Below are positions 31,663-39,210 of a stretch of 49,479 nt of DNA, piece by piece; the first letter of the stretch is position 1; each line of letters starts with the position of its first letter. A program made the translations under genes and the position numbers. Below the pieces are notes generated by a model that worked only from the letters and a program-made list of their open reading frames with translations, did no database searches and was not told the DNA's origin. The DNA comes from Armatimonadota bacterium (GTDB lineage Bacteria > Armatimonadota > JAAZEB01), in the NCBI GenBank assembly GCA_012512265.1, contig JAAZEM010000047.1:1-49479 (forward strand), in the 5' to 3' direction.

Positions 31663-32583
31663 ATGATGGACGACAGGCTACGCGTTCTGGTGGTCGATGA
31701 CGAAGATATGGTCCGGGCGACCCTGGTGGATATGCTGGGGTTGGCCGGGTATGAGGTGTGTGGCGAAGCGGTGGATGGCATTCAAGCCCTCGAAGCCGTT
31801 GGCCGGCTGCATCCAGACATCGTGATGATGGATATCTGCATGCCACGGATGGATGGGATTCAGGCGGCACGCGTGATCCGCTCCACCTGGAGCATCCCCA
31901 TCATCTTCCTCACCGCGTTTCTTGATCGTGAGATGATCAACCGCGCTGCCGACGCCGGGGCGTTCGCCTATCTGATTAAGCCGTGCCGGCAGGCCGAGTT
32001 GGCGCCCGCGATCGAGATGGCGCTCAAGCGGTTTGGCGAGGCGCGCTCGCATCACGAGCGAGCGGAGGCAACCCAGTGGGAGCTGCAGGCCGTGCGGACG
32101 CTGGCAGAGGAGATCGCGCGTGGCGCGGGTATCCGCGACGTGCTGCAACTCGCGCTCCGCTACATCGTCCGCGGCCTGGATGTGCCTGCGGCTGCGCTCA
32201 TGGTGCGAGAAGGAGGCGACCTCCGGATCTCGACCGCCGTGGGCCTGGATGTGCAGTGTCGGGAACAGTTCCGCCGCACGCTGGAAGACCCGCTCTTCGG
32301 ACGGGCGGTGCTCAGCAACCACCCTCAGACGGCGGTTGCTGCGGAGGAGGACCTTCTAGGGCTCTCCGGCAACGCGTTCGGGCCATGCCGGAGCGCGTTG
32401 GCGGTGCCGGTGCCGGTGGGCGCCGCGCCGGCCGGCTGCCTGGTTGCCTGCCGGCCGGATCCCGTTGCTTTCACCCGAGAGGAGATGGCACTGGTCAGCA
32501 CGATGGCCAGCGAGGTGGGAATCGCGATACAGGCTCTGCAGCGGCAATCGCCAAAGGGGTGGCAGGAAGCGCTCTGGACCTAA
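31663..32583 (+). CDS. Receiver-GAF protein (ANTAR-regulator-like receiver)
   Basis: 306 residues; ATG 31663 follows GAGAGAG. The receiver (1-125) has Asp12-Asp13, phosphoacceptor Asp57 (VMMDICMPR), Thr84 and Lys106, with DREMINRAADAGAFAYLIKP closely like the PdtaR/AmiR-type receivers that precede RNA-binding ANTAR domains. In place of an ANTAR helix bundle there is a short coiled coil then a GAF domain (about 140-295, IRDVLQLALRYIVRGLDVPAA, SALAVPVPVG). So it is probably a signal-integrating adaptor, not an antiterminator. It is likely to be in one unit with the pseudo-receiver upstream. Confidence 0.88.
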   Translation: MMDDRLRVLVVDDEDMVRATLVDMLGLAGYEVCGEAVDGIQALEAVGRLHPDIVMMDICMPRMDGIQAARVIRSTWSIPIIFLTAFLDREMINRAADAGAFAYLIKPCRQAELAPAIEMALKRFGEARSHHERAEATQWELQAVRTLAEEIARGAGIRDVLQLALRYIVRGLDVPAAALMVREGGDLRISTAVGLDVQCREQFRRTLEDPLFGRAVLSNHPQTAVAAEEDLLGLSGNAFGPCRSALAVPVPVGAAPAGCLVACRPDPVAFTREEMALVSTMASEVGIAIQALQRQSPKGWQEALWT

Positions 32584-32677
32584 CCAGTCCCGCCCGGAGA
32601 ACGCATGGCGATGCGACCGCGTGCCCTGCGCGTTCCGTCCGCCCTGACGACTGAAATGCTGGGCCACGCGCGATGGT

Positions 32678-32700
32678 GCCTGGCGCGAGCAACGCCGGGC
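32678..32700. terminator. Hairpin between convergent receiver genes
   Basis: GCCTGGCG pairs with CGCCGGGC over 8 bp with one G-U pair, loop of 7. Lies between the receiver-GAF gene (+) and the single receiver (-). Confidence 0.5.
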
Positions 32701-32714
32701 TCCTGGACGTTCCC

Positions 32715-33092
32715 CTACTCCCGGGAAGGATCAGGGAGGAGGCTCTTGACCACGCGAATCAGGTCGCGAGGGTGGAATGGCTTCGGCAGGTAGACTTCGG
32801 CGCCGGCCAGCAGGCCCTCGAGGATATCGGCATCTTGCGCTTTGGCGGTCAGCATCACGATGGGGAGATCGCGTGTTGCCTCGTTCGCTTTCAGCGCCTG
32901 GGCCACATGAACGCCATCCATCACCGGCATGACGACATCCAGGATCACGAGGTCGGGTTTCTCTTTGCCGACTGCCACGAGGGCATCCCCGCCATTCCTG
33001 GCGGATACGACCGTGTAGCCCTCCCGGCGCAGGTTGACGGCAACCAGATCCACTACGCGCTGTTCATCATCGACGACGAGAATCTTAGCCAT
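32715..33092 (-). CDS. Single-domain response regulator (PleD/PhoP-type receiver)
   Basis: 125 residues from ATG 33092, preceded by GGAGGA. A clean CheY-like receiver: Asp8-Asp9, phosphoacceptor Asp52 (VILDVVMPVMDG), Thr82, Lys104 (YLPKPFHPRDL). No output domain. It follows the GNAT-fusion gene by 22 bases on the same strand and probably shares its promoter at 34982-35010, an odd pairing. Confidence 0.94.
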   Translation of the reverse strand: MAKILVVDDEQRVVDLVAVNLRREGYTVVSARNGGDALVAVGKEKPDLVILDVVMPVMDGVHVAQALKANEATRDLPIVMLTAKAQDADILEGLLAGAEVYLPKPFHPRDLIRVVKSLLPDPSRE

Positions 33093-33114
33093 GGCTCCTC
33101 CACCACCGCGCGAC

Positions 33115-34941
33115 TTACGCCAGCTTGCTGAGGTGATCGCGCAATCGGTCCAGACAACCGGCGACGTGCTGGCCGACGGCGGCGCGTGCGCGCGCCTGCC
33201 ATGCATGGTCCACCGTGCAGCCCTGGAACGTGGGCGACTTGGCCATGCGCGTGTGTACTCGCGTCACGAGGGCATCGAAGTGCCGCTCCCCGCCCTCCAG
33301 ATAGCGGACCAGCTCGAAGAGTAGATCCACGGCATCGCGGAGCGCGCGCACCCAGCCGCCCGGATCCGCCGGCAGCGCCATCAGCCCATCGCGTGCGTCG
33401 AGAAGATCGCCGCGCCTGCCCGTCTCCCACCACGCATCGAGGGCCCAGATCGCGCGCGCAAACTCGAACATGTGAGAGGTGCGCGCGTAGAAATGGCACC
33501 CTAGATCACGCAGGATTTCGTGATTCGGCCGTGCGGGGAAGAGCAGCTTCTGCATCAGGACGAAATCGGTGACGAACTGGGTGTGCGGCATGATCCGTTG
33601 GCCCAGAACCCCCGCCGCTCCGGAGTTCCCCGCCACGAGGCGATCAACCTGCCTCAGGCGCGGCCTTGGGATAAGCGCCTCGAGATCGCTCCCTCCCGTG
33701 CCTGCCAGACCGGGATCACACAGCAGGATCGGAATGCCTGCTCTGCCCAGGTGATCGCTTGTGGTGCGGTCTTCCGGCAAAACAAGAGCCGCGCGCTCCT
33801 TCGGGAGCTCGCGCAGGAGCGCCTCCCACTGCGCCCCGCCGATCCGGCTTTCCAGTTCCCTCGCGCCGGTCAGGTCGATATGCAGCGCGCTGCGCCCGGA
33901 GAGCCATCCCTCGTAGTGGCCAACCGCGTCTGATACCACGCGCGCGTAGTCCCGGCAGCCGGAGCAGCCGCAGAACGCCGGCCCGGCGATTCCGAGGACG
34001 AAGCCATCGGTGCAATCAGCCAGGGCAGTCAGCAAGAAGCGCGCGAAGCGCTGGATCGAGTCGCGCCCCCGGCTCCAACACAGCGCCTGCCCCTGAAATC
34101 CTACTTCAGTGGCGCGCTGCTGCGGATGCCGATGCCAGATGCACGCGGGCACCCCGGTGAAGGGAAAGCCGACGAGCGTCTGCATGCCCAGGCCACGGGC
34201 ATACTCCAGCGCGTTCCGCAGGACGCCGTAGCGCCACCCGTTGCGCACCGTGGAGGCTTCATCCGGGTGGTAGTACTGCCCGGGCCAGACGAAAGTCATC
34301 AGCAGATTGGCGCCCGCGGCGTGCAGGAAGTCGAGATAGGCCGTCCACTCGGTGGTGCTCCAGGTATCGGCCGTGAGCGGAGCCAGGCCCCAGGGCATCG
34401 GGTTCAGGAAGACGCCGCGGCGCTCGACCAGCGTCGTGTTCGGGGCAAACTCGACGCGCATCGCGTGCTGCTTGCCCCCATCGGCCTCCCCCACGATGCG
34501 AAACCCCAGGGCGGTGTAGAGGTGAATGGCGCGGGCGTTCTCTTTATAGACGGTGAGTTGCAGACCGGCCTTGCCCTGCGCGCGCGCCTCCTCGAACAGC
34601 AGCTCCATCAACAGCCGGCCCAGCCCCATGTTCTGGTACGCATCGGCGACAGCGATCCCGAGCATCGGCACACGCGTGTCGCCAACGCCCGACTCGCTGA
34701 AGTAGGCGTAGCCGACAATCTCATCCTCCTGGGGATCGACCAGAACAAAGCGGCTGGAGCGTCCGGTTTGTGCGTCGCGCACGGCACGCTCGGCATCATC
34801 GCGGTTGAAGGGGTGGGGCCGAAAGAGGCGGCGTGACTCCGGCGAGAGGGAAACCATAAAGGAGAGGATGCGGTCCGTATCTGTCAGGCGCAAAGGCCGG
34901 ACGAACAACTCGCGCCCGTTTCGGCTGACTCTCCTGATCAT
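33115..34941 (-). CDS. Fusion of an N-terminal GNAT acetyltransferase and a large TIM-barrel-like domain
   Basis: 608 residues from ATG 34941, GGAGAG 9 bases before it. Residues 1-165 form a GNAT domain: FVRPLRLTDTDRILSF, the acetyl-CoA loop AYQNMGLGRLLMELL (Q-x-x-G-L-G) and YKENARAIHLYTALGFRIVGE. Residues 170-608 look like a glycosidase-type barrel: TTEWTAYLDFLHAAGANLLMT, the strand-loop TLVGFPFTGVPACIWH, a Cys-rich GPAFCGCSGCRDYARV, and a helical C-terminus. No signal peptide, so cytoplasmic. The barrel part is not assigned to a known family; a glycan or amino-sugar substrate that is also acetylated would explain the fusion, but this is conjecture. The unrelated barrel-like gene at 35503 is divergent. 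Confidence 0.82.
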   Translation of the reverse strand: MIRRVSRNGRELFVRPLRLTDTDRILSFMVSLSPESRRLFRPHPFNRDDAERAVRDAQTGRSSRFVLVDPQEDEIVGYAYFSESGVGDTRVPMLGIAVADAYQNMGLGRLLMELLFEEARAQGKAGLQLTVYKENARAIHLYTALGFRIVGEADGGKQHAMRVEFAPNTTLVERRGVFLNPMPWGLAPLTADTWSTTEWTAYLDFLHAAGANLLMTFVWPGQYYHPDEASTVRNGWRYGVLRNALEYARGLGMQTLVGFPFTGVPACIWHRHPQQRATEVGFQGQALCWSRGRDSIQRFARFLLTALADCTDGFVLGIAGPAFCGCSGCRDYARVVSDAVGHYEGWLSGRSALHIDLTGARELESRIGGAQWEALLRELPKERAALVLPEDRTTSDHLGRAGIPILLCDPGLAGTGGSDLEALIPRPRLRQVDRLVAGNSGAAGVLGQRIMPHTQFVTDFVLMQKLLFPARPNHEILRDLGCHFYARTSHMFEFARAIWALDAWWETGRRGDLLDARDGLMALPADPGGWVRALRDAVDLLFELVRYLEGGERHFDALVTRVHTRMAKSPTFQGCTVDHAWQARARAAVGQHVAGCLDRLRDHLSKLA

Positions 34942-34981
34942 TCCGCGTGTCTCTCCAGCCGGGCAAGCGCCCACGCCCTGG

Positions 34982-35010
34982 ATTATACCGCACGTCTCCT
35001 ACCCCGTCAA
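34982..35010 (-). promoter_or_regulatory. Near-perfect promoter of the GNAT-fusion/receiver operon
   Basis: Minus-strand TTGACG (35010-35005), 17-base spacer, TATAAT (34987-34982). Transcription should start near 34975, leaving a leader of about 34 bases. Confidence 0.85.
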
Positions 35011-35026
35011 GGCACGCTGAGAGAGC

Positions 35027-35390
35027 CTCGCGCGGGGCATGCCCAGACCTCGACGGGCTTCTCCTTCACGGCCCCGCGAGTAGCCATGTCTCGGCCCTGA
35101 AGGGGGCGCGCAACAAAGCCCGAGGTGTCCGCACCCTGAGCCATGCCCCCTGAAAAGTAACCACGATCCTGAAGGGGTCACGGAAACCGCTATCACGTAT
35201 TATTGAACCCTTTCAGGGTTCCAGGTATTTTCTGGACGCGAGACCCAGGGTCAGGAGACCCTGGGTTGGGTTGTCGGACCGCCACGCGGCCCTCCGAGAG
35301 CGTTTCGCTCGGGCCATGCCCGATCCCGGATGGATCACACACCCCCAGGTGCCCCCACCTCTCCATTGGTGTTCGTCCCTTCCATTGGTA
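35027..35390. repeat. Palindrome-rich non-coding island
   Basis: A dense run of inverted repeats: CTCGCGCGGGGC (35027) with GCCCCGCGAG (35071-35080); CCTGAAGGGG-type segments near 35096 and 35168; AACCCTTTCAGGGTT (35206-35220); ACCCAGGGTC / GACCCTGGGT around AGGA (35243-35266); CGAGAGCG / CGCTCG near 35296-35310; and CCATTGGT twice (about 35364 and 35382). Base composition and motifs differ from the neighbours. It recalls the CCTGAAGGGG...ACCCAGGGT palindromic repeats seen in planctomycete and verrucomicrobial intergenic DNA, possibly mobilised by an IS200-like/RAYT transposase, but no transposase gene is present. The frame open through it is not considered coding. Confidence 0.7.
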
Positions 35391-35502
35391 TCCCCGGAGG
35401 AATGAGCCGGCGCCGGAATGGGTAAGATCGCCGCAACGAGTCTCTGGCGGGCCAAACCGAACCGCGCGAGACGGTGGCCCCCCGAGGGGGATGGGAGCGA
35501 GC

Positions 35503-36693
35503 ATGGCGGCTACGAGTGGCATCGCTTCGATGTACGCTTTTCCCTGGGACTTCCACGATGAAGGCGTCGAAAAGACGCTCGCAACGCTGGCGGATAAGGC
35601 TGGCATGACAGAAGTGGCCGTCGCCTGCGTTGGCATCGCTGGCACCTATTTTCTCCCCCACAACCCAAAGCGTATGTTCTACTTTGGCGAGGAAGGAGCG
35701 CTTCTCTTCAAGCCATCCGCCAATCCGTATCAGGGAACGCGCCTGACGGCACCGGTGGCTGGGGTCGTCGAGTCGGCAGAGTACCTGGCCGGAATCGCGG
35801 CGGCGTGCCGCGAGGTCGGCCTCGAGTTTACCATCTGGATGCGCTATTGCGACAACCCAGCCCTGGGGCGCGCCTTTCCAGAGTACACCCGGCAAGACGC
35901 CCTGGGGATCCACCACCTCTCGCAACTCTGCCCGGCCGAACCTGATGTCCGCGTCTTCTGCCGCGAGGTGACTGGCGACCTGTGCCGCCAGTGCGCGCCG
36001 GACGGACTGCATATCGAGGCGGCGAGCTTCTTGCCCTACGACCGGGGCTTCATCCATCCTGCGGCGCCCGCGCCCATCGCCTCGTTTGACCGGCTGCTGC
36101 TGGGCCTCTGCTTCTGCCCGCTCTGTGTTGCGGCCGCCGATGCGGCGGGCATGGACGGCGAAGGGTTTCGCCGGCGCGTGGCTACCTACCTCCGAGAGTC
36201 GCTGCCAGGAGATCCGGGGCAGGAGGCGCTCTTGCCGGCTCCACCCGAGATGATCACCGCCGCGTTCGACGGGGAGCTGCTGGCCTATCTGAACGCGCGC
36301 AGCGATGTCGCCACCTCGCTCTACGAGGAGATCGCCGCCGTGGCGCGTGGGGAGGGGGTGCGCCACGTGCGCACGTCGCTGCCCCTGCCAGGTGAGATGG
36401 CGCTCACAGGCCTCGAGCCCTCACGGGTGCTTGTTGCCAGCGACCGCGCGACGGCGCCGTTGCCCGACCCGGACGCCCCGGAGCGCCTGCAAGATACGCG
36501 CAGCTATCTGCGGCCCGGCATGCTCCTCCTTGCCGCGGTGCCCCCGGAAGAGATCGGCACGGGAGAAGCACTTCGGGAGCGCCTCCACGCCTGCCGTGAT
36601 GCGGGCGCCGATGGCTTCACATTCCCGCCGTACGGGCTGTTGCGGGAGCATCAGGTGCGCGCGATTGGGGAAGCGCGTAGCGCCTGGATCTGA
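35503..36693 (+). CDS. Unrecognised TIM-barrel-like protein
   Basis: 396 residues from ATG 35503; ATG 35491 (4 residues more) is also possible, and the longer frame upstream runs through palindromic DNA. No signal peptide. Alternating strand/helix pattern: TEVAVACVGIAGTYFLPH, AACREVGLEFTIWMRYCDN, DGLHIEAASFLPYDRGF, and GADGFTFPPYGLL near the end look like barrel strands, with a Cys pair in LCFCPLC (a possible metal site). This resembles glycoside-hydrolase-like barrels of unknown function in Armatimonadota-type genomes, but I cannot name a family or catalytic residues. It lies divergently from the GNAT fusion, whose barrel domain also has a Cys cluster (FCGCSGC). Confidence 0.72.
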   Translation: MAATSGIASMYAFPWDFHDEGVEKTLATLADKAGMTEVAVACVGIAGTYFLPHNPKRMFYFGEEGALLFKPSANPYQGTRLTAPVAGVVESAEYLAGIAAACREVGLEFTIWMRYCDNPALGRAFPEYTRQDALGIHHLSQLCPAEPDVRVFCREVTGDLCRQCAPDGLHIEAASFLPYDRGFIHPAAPAPIASFDRLLLGLCFCPLCVAAADAAGMDGEGFRRRVATYLRESLPGDPGQEALLPAPPEMITAAFDGELLAYLNARSDVATSLYEEIAAVARGEGVRHVRTSLPLPGEMALTGLEPSRVLVASDRATAPLPDPDAPERLQDTRSYLRPGMLLLAAVPPEEIGTGEALRERLHACRDAGADGFTFPPYGLLREHQVRAIGEARSAWI

Positions 36694-36889
36694 GATCGCA
36701 TCACGCGATGGCATGATCGGGGAAGCTGCCCGCGGACCGAAACGGGCGGGTTTGCGGTTGGAGCAACACACGTGCGCAAATCGCGCAAGATCGCCAGCGG
36801 CATCTTAGCAGGAGTCCGTCTCGCGAAGGCGAATAGACGAGACCACATAGGCACGGTTCGTCTCCAGGAAGCGGAAAGGAAGAGAACAG

Positions 36890-37582
36890 ATGGGTCCCTC
36901 AAGCTCCATATCGACGGGCTCCACCGCGAGACCGCATTCAAGAGGCTTTACCCTCATCGAGTTGCTGGTGGTGATCGCGATTATCGCCATCCTGGCGGCC
37001 ATTCTGTTTCCGGTGTTCGCGCGCGCGAGAGAGAACGCCCGGAAATCGACGTGCCAGAGCAACCTGAAGCAGATTGGAACGGCGTTCCTACAGTATGCTC
37101 AGGACTATGACGAGAGGTTTCCTATTTACAATCAGGCCGGCGTTGGTGCTTTCGTGGTCGCCTCGCCCTACCTGAAGAACACGGACGTGCTCGTCTGTCC
37201 GTCCAGCCGGCAGAATACCTACGGCGTCAACTACACAGGTGTCTTCAACGCGAACATGGCGCTCTCCCAGGTTCAGGTCCCATCGCAGTGCATCATGGCG
37301 TTGGACAACGGCAAGTCGAGGGCGCTCGCCGCCGATCCCTGGACGCGCTTTCCCCCGCTCGCCGGGGATAACGCAGCTCAGGGCCACGCGAATGACGATT
37401 GGGCCTGGCCGGACGGGAACGCGACTCCCACCAGCGGGACGCTTTACACCGACACGGCGAACCCGCGGCACGCGGATGGGGCGAACTGCGTCTTCATGGA
37501 TGGGCATGTGAAGTGGTATGCCATCCAGAAGCTCACGACGCCGGCGGCGACCTTCAACGATTGCCTCTGGCTGGCCTGGTAG
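36890..37582 (+). CDS. Type II secretion-like prepilin (H-x9-DG family)
   Basis: 230 residues; ATG 36890 follows AAGGAAG. A 19-residue leader ends in Gly before FTLIE; the hydrophobic helix and [13 protein letters not shown] block match the prepilin at 9103 almost exactly. The C-terminal part has [19 protein letters not shown], the H-x9-DG motif, and ends in a normal aromatic-rich tail, unlike the shifted copy at 9103. It should be processed by a prepilin peptidase; the role in adhesion, secretion or surface display is unknown. The 196 bases upstream hold an inverted repeat GTCTCG/CGAGAC but no clear promoter. Confidence 0.93.
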   Translation: MGPSSSISTGSTARPHSRGFTLIELLVVIAIIAILAAILFPVFARARENARKSTCQSNLKQIGTAFLQYAQDYDERFPIYNQAGVGAFVVASPYLKNTDVLVCPSSRQNTYGVNYTGVFNANMALSQVQVPSQCIMALDNGKSRALAADPWTRFPPLAGDNAAQGHANDDWAWPDGNATPTSGTLYTDTANPRHADGANCVFMDGHVKWYAIQKLTTPAATFNDCLWLAW

Positions 37583-37590
37583 CCAGGTAC

Positions 37591-37617
37591 CCAGGCGCGC
37601 TCCTGGCAAGCGCCTGG
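37591..37617. terminator. Hairpin between the prepilin and the PLP enzyme
   Basis: Perfect 8-bp stem CCAGGCGC / GCGCCTGG with an 11-base loop, 8 bases after the prepilin stop; the genes are convergent. Confidence 0.55.
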
Positions 37618-37648
37618 CGCAAAGGGTTTGGTTGGGTGGCCTTCTGGA

Positions 37649-38704
37649 CTACCCCTGTGCGCCCTCGCTGCCAAGCGTGTGCCAGTAAAGATGGGTTCCG
37701 CCCTCGAGTGGCGCTCGCTGCAGGAGGGCGGCCATGGCCCGACCGGTGTAGGTGGTATCGCCCGGCAGTCCGATGTGTGTGAGGAGTTCGGCCGCGTCGC
37801 GGGATGCGGGCGTTTCGCGCGCGTAACCGGGCGGGTAGAAGCCCTCCACGAGCTCCAGACGGTCGCCAAAACGGGGGCCGCCCGCGGGCGCCTCTCCCGC
37901 GTGGGTCGCGCCTGGGGCCGCGCCTTCCGTTTCCGCTTCCATTCCCTGGCAGAGAAGCCGCCACGCCCCGGCTGCCAGCCCCAACAGCCGGTGGCGGTTG
38001 CAGGCAAGGCGCGGCGTCACGCGCACGGCGCGGACGCGCGTGGTCAACTGCGCCAGCGAGAGGCCAAGCGCGAGTCCGGCCGCGGAGCCGCCAGAACCGC
38101 ACGCCACCCAGATCGACTCTGGCGGGGGGATCTCGCCCGCGGCCACCTGTTCCGCCACCTCGAGCGCGGCATCGACGAAGCCGAGCGCGCCGCGTGGCGA
38201 GGAGCCACCAGGCGGGAAGAGCGCCACGCGCCGGCCGCTTAGCCGGTGTTGGACGCCGGACAGGATGAGCGCGGCCACGGCGATGGCTGGATGGGCATAG
38301 GAACGCACCGGCACGTCCAGGCGATGGAGCAGATCGAGAGCTTCGGCGCAGCGTTCACTCCAGGGCTGGCTCCACAGGATGGCTTCGGCGCGCAAGCCCA
38401 CCCGGCGTGAAAAAAGCGCTGTGGCGGAGACGAAGTGGGAGCCGATGGCACCGGCGGTGAGCACCCGATCGACACGCCGGCAGAGGGCATCAGCGAGGAG
38501 AAACTCCAGGGCGCGCACTTTGTTGCCACCATAGAGGCGGGATGAGCGGTCATCTCGCTTGACCCAGACCGACGCCGGCGCCGCGCGACCCCGCAGATTT
38601 CCCAGGGATTCCAGGGGCGTCGGCAGATCACCTAGTGGGATCCAGGGGAGGTGCTCGCGCGCCTGCGGGAAGCGCCGGAAGAGCGCCGGAAGCGCCCGGC
38701 TCAT
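37649..38704 (-). CDS. PLP-dependent D-cysteine desulfhydrase/ACC deaminase-family enzyme
   Basis: 351 residues from ATG 38704, with GGAGGGGG upstream; GTG 38710 is an alternative start. Fold type II PLP enzyme: LPTPLESL, the lysine loop WVKRDDRSSRLYGGNKVRALEFLL (in two parts) with Schiff-base Lys62, AGAIGSHFVSATAL, and the phosphate-binding ACGSGGSAAGLALG. Members deaminate ACC or desulfhydrate D-cysteine; which is not decidable here. The C-terminal 60 residues are Gly/Pro-rich with an insertion (about 255-280) of low complexity. Cytoplasmic and monocistronic. Confidence 0.88.
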   Translation of the reverse strand: MSRALPALFRRFPQAREHLPWIPLGDLPTPLESLGNLRGRAAPASVWVKRDDRSSRLYGGNKVRALEFLLADALCRRVDRVLTAGAIGSHFVSATALFSRRVGLRAEAILWSQPWSERCAEALDLLHRLDVPVRSYAHPAIAVAALILSGVQHRLSGRRVALFPPGGSSPRGALGFVDAALEVAEQVAAGEIPPPESIWVACGSGGSAAGLALGLSLAQLTTRVRAVRVTPRLACNRHRLLGLAAGAWRLLCQGMEAETEGAAPGATHAGEAPAGGPRFGDRLELVEGFYPPGYARETPASRDAAELLTHIGLPGDTTYTGRAMAALLQRAPLEGGTHLYWHTLGSEGAQG

Positions 38705-39060
38705 GCCCACCCCCCTCCGAGGTTGATCCGGGTATGGAGGGCATGCAAGAGGTGCCCCAACAGCGGCATCCTTCCCGCACCCATGATCTCAACCAGCGCC
38801 GCCATGCTGCCTCTTTCGTCTGCCCGCGGCCTGCCCCTTCTTGCTTCTGTGCCGAAGGAAGTGGGGCCTCGCTTGCAGAACACACGCCATATCGGACGCT
38901 GTCTTTCGCCTGGCGATTTCCCGCGGGCTCGTGTGGCTGCATGCAACGGGAGCCGGAGAGCCGTGGGAGCCTGCTGGCAGCGTGATGGACGGAGCCTTTG
39001 AGAACTGCACAGACGAGCTTGCCTGCCGGATCAACCCGCCGCGAGGAACCCCGTTGATCG
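38705..39060. other. Intergenic region without a supported gene
   Basis: About 350 bases between the PLP enzyme (-) and the importer promoter (+). Frames on both strands lack domains and ribosome sites. I see no strong hairpin or promoter in it. Confidence 0.5.
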
Positions 39061-39070
39061 GCGTGCCGTC

Positions 39071-39099
39071 TTGACAAAGAGAGCCGCCCAAGGTAAGAT
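39071..39099 (+). promoter_or_regulatory. Promoter of the ABC importer operon
   Basis: TTGACA (39071-39076), 17-base spacer, TAAGAT (39094-39099). Transcription start near 39106, leader of about 105 bases before ATG 39211. Confidence 0.75.
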
Positions 39100-39210
39100 A
39101 CAACCGTTGCGTCGGACCTGGCAACTGAACCCGCGCCCTACGTCCGCTCGATCATACGGCCCCGGTGCGTGCGTGCTGCAGGTCCCTCTTTTCAATTCGG
39201 AGGTTTTCGC

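Noticed and set aside
35203..35490. N-terminal extension of the barrel-like protein through the palindromic island
   Set aside because: The extra residues encode repeat DNA (PFRVPG...) with no domain; a start near 35503 is more likely.
36694..36889. Riboswitch (c-di-GMP or similar) before the second prepilin
   Set aside because: An inverted repeat is present, but none of the conserved GEMM sequence blocks could be found.
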